Positions 62,290 through 64,000 of a DNA stretch of 64,000 nucleotides are shown in pieces. A program made the translations under genes and the position numbers. Source of the DNA: JAIPAN01 sp040403555. Lineage in GTDB: Bacteria > Bacteroidota > Bacteroidia > Sphingobacteriales > Sphingobacteriaceae. Each line of letters opens with the position of its first letter. Positions within the stretch are counted from its first letter, which is position 1. Where the stretch lies: contig JBBAKN010000002.1 of the NCBI GenBank assembly GCA_040403555.1, positions 62,001-126,000 of the forward strand, given 5' to 3'. Below the pieces are notes generated by a model. The model was given only the letters and a program-made list of their open reading frames with translations, ran no database searches and was not told where the DNA came from.

Positions 62290-62301
62290 GTGGCATTTTA
62301 G

Positions 62302-62309
62302 TAAATTCG
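62302..62309 (+). promoter_or_regulatory. Near-consensus -7 element of gldB (leaderless spacing)
   Basis: TAAATTCG (C for T at the seventh base), exactly four bases before the gldB ATG. Confidence 0.4.
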
Positions 62310-62313
62310 AACC

Positions 62314-63345
62314 ATGAAATTGCTTACAAACACCTGCTTATTCTTTATACTCGGCCTATGCCTTTCCTTTACTGGCTGCACACGCAGTAACGAACCCGAT
62401 ATAAGCAATATTAAACTAAACATCAAGATTGAACGCTTTGACCAATCGATGGAGCAATTGAATCCAGCAAATGTTTCTACAATAACGCCCAAACTAGAGA
62501 AGCAATACGACTGGTTTTATGCCGATTATATTGAAAATATGCTAGCAGTGGGCAGCATGGCCGACACAAACTATTACCAAAATTTAAGAACTGTTCTGGA
62601 AAACCCCGAATACAAAGCATTGGCTAAGGCTGTGAAAAGCACGTATCCAGATTTAAAGAAACAGGAGGCAGAATTAACCGATGCCTTTAAACGCATGCAC
62701 TATTATTTCCCCAAGCAAAAAACACCTCGTTTTATCAGCTTTTTATCTGGGTTCTCGGTGCAAACGCCCATCGGGAATGGCTATATGGGCATTGGGTTAG
62801 ATATGTTTTTAGGCAAAGAATCGCCCTTTTACCCGGCCTTAGTTCAAAGTATTCCTCAGTACATTTCTCGACGTTTTACTCCTGAAAATATAACACCGAG
62901 AGTGGTAGAGACCTATATCCGAGAAGAACTTTATCCCGAAGCAGATGCAAGCGTATCCTTATTAGATAAAATGGTGTATAACGGCAAAGTACTCTACCTG
63001 ATGCAAAAAGCTTTGCCCACCGCACCCGACAGCTTATTAATAGGCTATACCAATGCACAACGTGCGTGGTGCAAAACCTATGAGACCGATATTTGGGCCT
63101 ATTTTATTGAAGAAAAGTTGATTTTTGAAAGCGACTATGCTAAAATTCAAAAGTTTTTAACCGATGCTCCTTTTACTCCGGGCTTGGGAGAAAACAACCA
63201 ATCGGCACCTAAATTAGGCGTTTGGGTAGGCTGGCAAATTGTAAAAAAGTATATGGATAAACATCCAGAACTGGAGCCAAAAGATTTAATGGCATTACAA
63301 AATGCGCAAAAAATACTGAGGTACTCGGGCTATAAGCCCAAATAA
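62314..63345 (+). CDS. gldB: Gliding motility lipoprotein GldB
   Basis: 343 residues. Lipobox FTGC with Cys22, then the GldB-type sequence: KIERFDQSMEQL, YIENMLAVGS, the metallopeptidase-like GFSVQTPIGNGYMGIGLDMFLG near residues 150-172, and the C-terminal PRLGVWVGWQIV-like end (APKLGVWVGWQIVKKYM). GldB is needed for gliding in Flavobacterium but is found across Bacteroidota, including non-gliding species, so it does not prove motility. nadE is divergent beside it; gldC, its frequent neighbour, is not here. Confidence 0.92.
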   Translation: MKLLTNTCLFFILGLCLSFTGCTRSNEPDISNIKLNIKIERFDQSMEQLNPANVSTITPKLEKQYDWFYADYIENMLAVGSMADTNYYQNLRTVLENPEYKALAKAVKSTYPDLKKQEAELTDAFKRMHYYFPKQKTPRFISFLSGFSVQTPIGNGYMGIGLDMFLGKESPFYPALVQSIPQYISRRFTPENITPRVVETYIREELYPEADASVSLLDKMVYNGKVLYLMQKALPTAPDSLLIGYTNAQRAWCKTYETDIWAYFIEEKLIFESDYAKIQKFLTDAPFTPGLGENNQSAPKLGVWVGWQIVKKYMDKHPELEPKDLMALQNAQKILRYSGYKPK

Positions 63346-63409
63346 AAAAAGCACCCTTCTACACTCCTAGCGAATGCGGAAAGATGCATCTATTCGATAA
63401 GCTGAAACC

Positions 63410-63625
63410 TTATTTTAGGATATTAAGGACTGCTTTAATGCTTACAACCGATCCGATTAACAACAACACATTGGCAATACCGCTAGCTAGGCTAGAATCT
63501 TGAACAAAACGTCCGAAAACGCCTGCCAAACCGATAATAATACCGTAAGTCATTAATTTATAATGCCCTGTTTCATTCGCATTGTTATTCTGGATAGTTC
63601 CTGGGGTATTTTTTGCTTTTGCCAT
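63410..63625 (-). CDS. Small membrane protein downstream of atpG
   Basis: 71 residues from the ATG at 63625; an upstream frame to 63679 overlaps atpG and is rejected. The N-terminal 25 residues are polar (AKAKNTPGTIQNN). Two hydrophobic segments follow at about 27-40 and 50-68. No family is recognised. It starts 25 bases after the atpG stop and is probably read through with the ATP synthase transcript. Confidence 0.6.
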   Translation of the reverse strand: MAKAKNTPGTIQNNNANETGHYKLMTYGIIIGLAGVFGRFVQDSSLASGIANVLLLIGSVVSIKAVLNILK

Positions 63626-63650
63626 GTTTTTATAAACTAGTAGAATTGAT

Positions 63651-63998
63651 TTATCCGTTTGATAGCGCCGCTGCACCACTTACAATCTCCGTTAATTCGG
63701 TAGTGATGGCTGCCTGACGGGCTTGGTTATACGATAATTTAAGCGCTTTTATTAAATCGCCAGCATTTTCGGTGGCTTTATCCATGGCCGTCATACGAGC
63801 GCCGTGCTCCGAGGCATGGGAATCTAATACCGCTTTGTAAACCTGAATCTTAATTGATTTTGGAATTAACTCGGTAACAATTTCTTCTTGCGAAGGTTCT
63901 AAAATATAGTCGGTTTGCGTATCAGCCACTAAATCATCGGCAACTTTTGCTACCGGCAATAATTGCTCCGTAGTAATAAATTGTACGGCTGCATTTTT
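63651..63998 (-). CDS. atpG: ATP synthase F1 gamma subunit (5' part outside window)
   Basis: The frame is open to the window edge, so only the C-terminal 115 residues or so are seen (a TTG at 63959 is internal). HASEHGARMTAMDKATENAGDLI and LSYNQARQAAITTELTEIVSGAAAL are the conserved C-terminal helix of the gamma subunit, the central rotor stalk. The rest of the atp genes should lie beyond the right edge. Confidence 0.95.
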   Translation of the reverse strand, partial: KNAAVQFITTEQLLPVAKVADDLVADTQTDYILEPSQEEIVTELIPKSIKIQVYKAVLDSHASEHGARMTAMDKATENAGDLIKALKLSYNQARQAAITTELTEIVSGAAALSNG

Positions 63999-64000
63999 AA

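Noticed and set aside
62314..63345. Proof of gliding motility from gldB
   Set aside because: GldB is widespread in non-gliding Bacteroidota and no other gld/spr gene is in the window.

Overview
The window is a chromosomal segment of a Bacteroidota bacterium, most likely from the sphingobacterial side of the phylum (the rank below phylum is a guess). The evidence is the gene set: gldB, Bacteroidota-type DksA, OstA-like LPS transport protein, bshA and ytxJ of bacillithiol metabolism, S10 peptidase and GYF_2 proteins. A second line of evidence is the promoters: many genes are preceded by the Bacteroidota -7 element TAnnTTTG. Genes are dense, the base composition is moderately AT-rich, and no integrase, transposase, phage gene, CRISPR array or rRNA was seen.

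Layout. 1-3.9 kb: recJ (5' end outside the window), lptB and a GH3-family gene form one operon. 3.9-5.9 kb: terC and a polyprenyl diphosphate synthase. 5.99-9.14 kb: an accessory island holding a GYF_2 protein, a broken GYF_2/DnaJ-zinc-finger gene, and a three-gene plus-strand cassette (unknown 342-aa protein, YspA-like SLOG protein, Cys-knuckle repeat protein). It ends at the 3' end of tRNA-Ser(GGA). 9.2-39.9 kb: housekeeping genes, namely asparaginase, tatD, FKBP, nrnA, ndk, dciA-like, recF, ytxJ, osmC, lipA, uvrA, lytic transglycosylase, rluB-like, bshA, lnt, rsmI, serS, S10 peptidase, lspA, dksA-like, ileS, an RND/MMPL exporter, recO, nitroreductase and a cupin. 39.9-42.7 kb: a second accessory patch with nested hairpins, a 21-bp tandem repeat encoding a Tyr-Cys heptapeptide, a lipoprotein gene with an in-frame stop, a membrane-anchored propeller-HTH protein, and tRNA-Val(UAC) with two truncated copies. 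42.8-64 kb: 2OG oxygenase, tilS, ostA-like, rdgB, surA-like, two tandem secreted paralogues, cysS, an EEP hydrolase, a rhomboid protease, mutL, an amidohydrolase, a GH3C-beta-lactamase protein, nadE, gldB and the 3' end of atpG.

Themes. Envelope biogenesis is prominent (lptB, ostA-like, lnt, lspA, surA, FKBP, lytic transglycosylase, RND exporter), together with DNA repair (recJ, recF, recO, uvrA, mutL, rdgB) and translation (ileS, serS, cysS, tilS, rsmI, rluB-like). The most interesting parts are the SLOG cassette at 7.5-9.1 kb, the genes interrupted by in-frame stops or frameshifts in both accessory patches, and a promoter pattern in which TAnnTTTG lies exactly four bases before the start codon of several genes, which predicts leaderless mRNAs.
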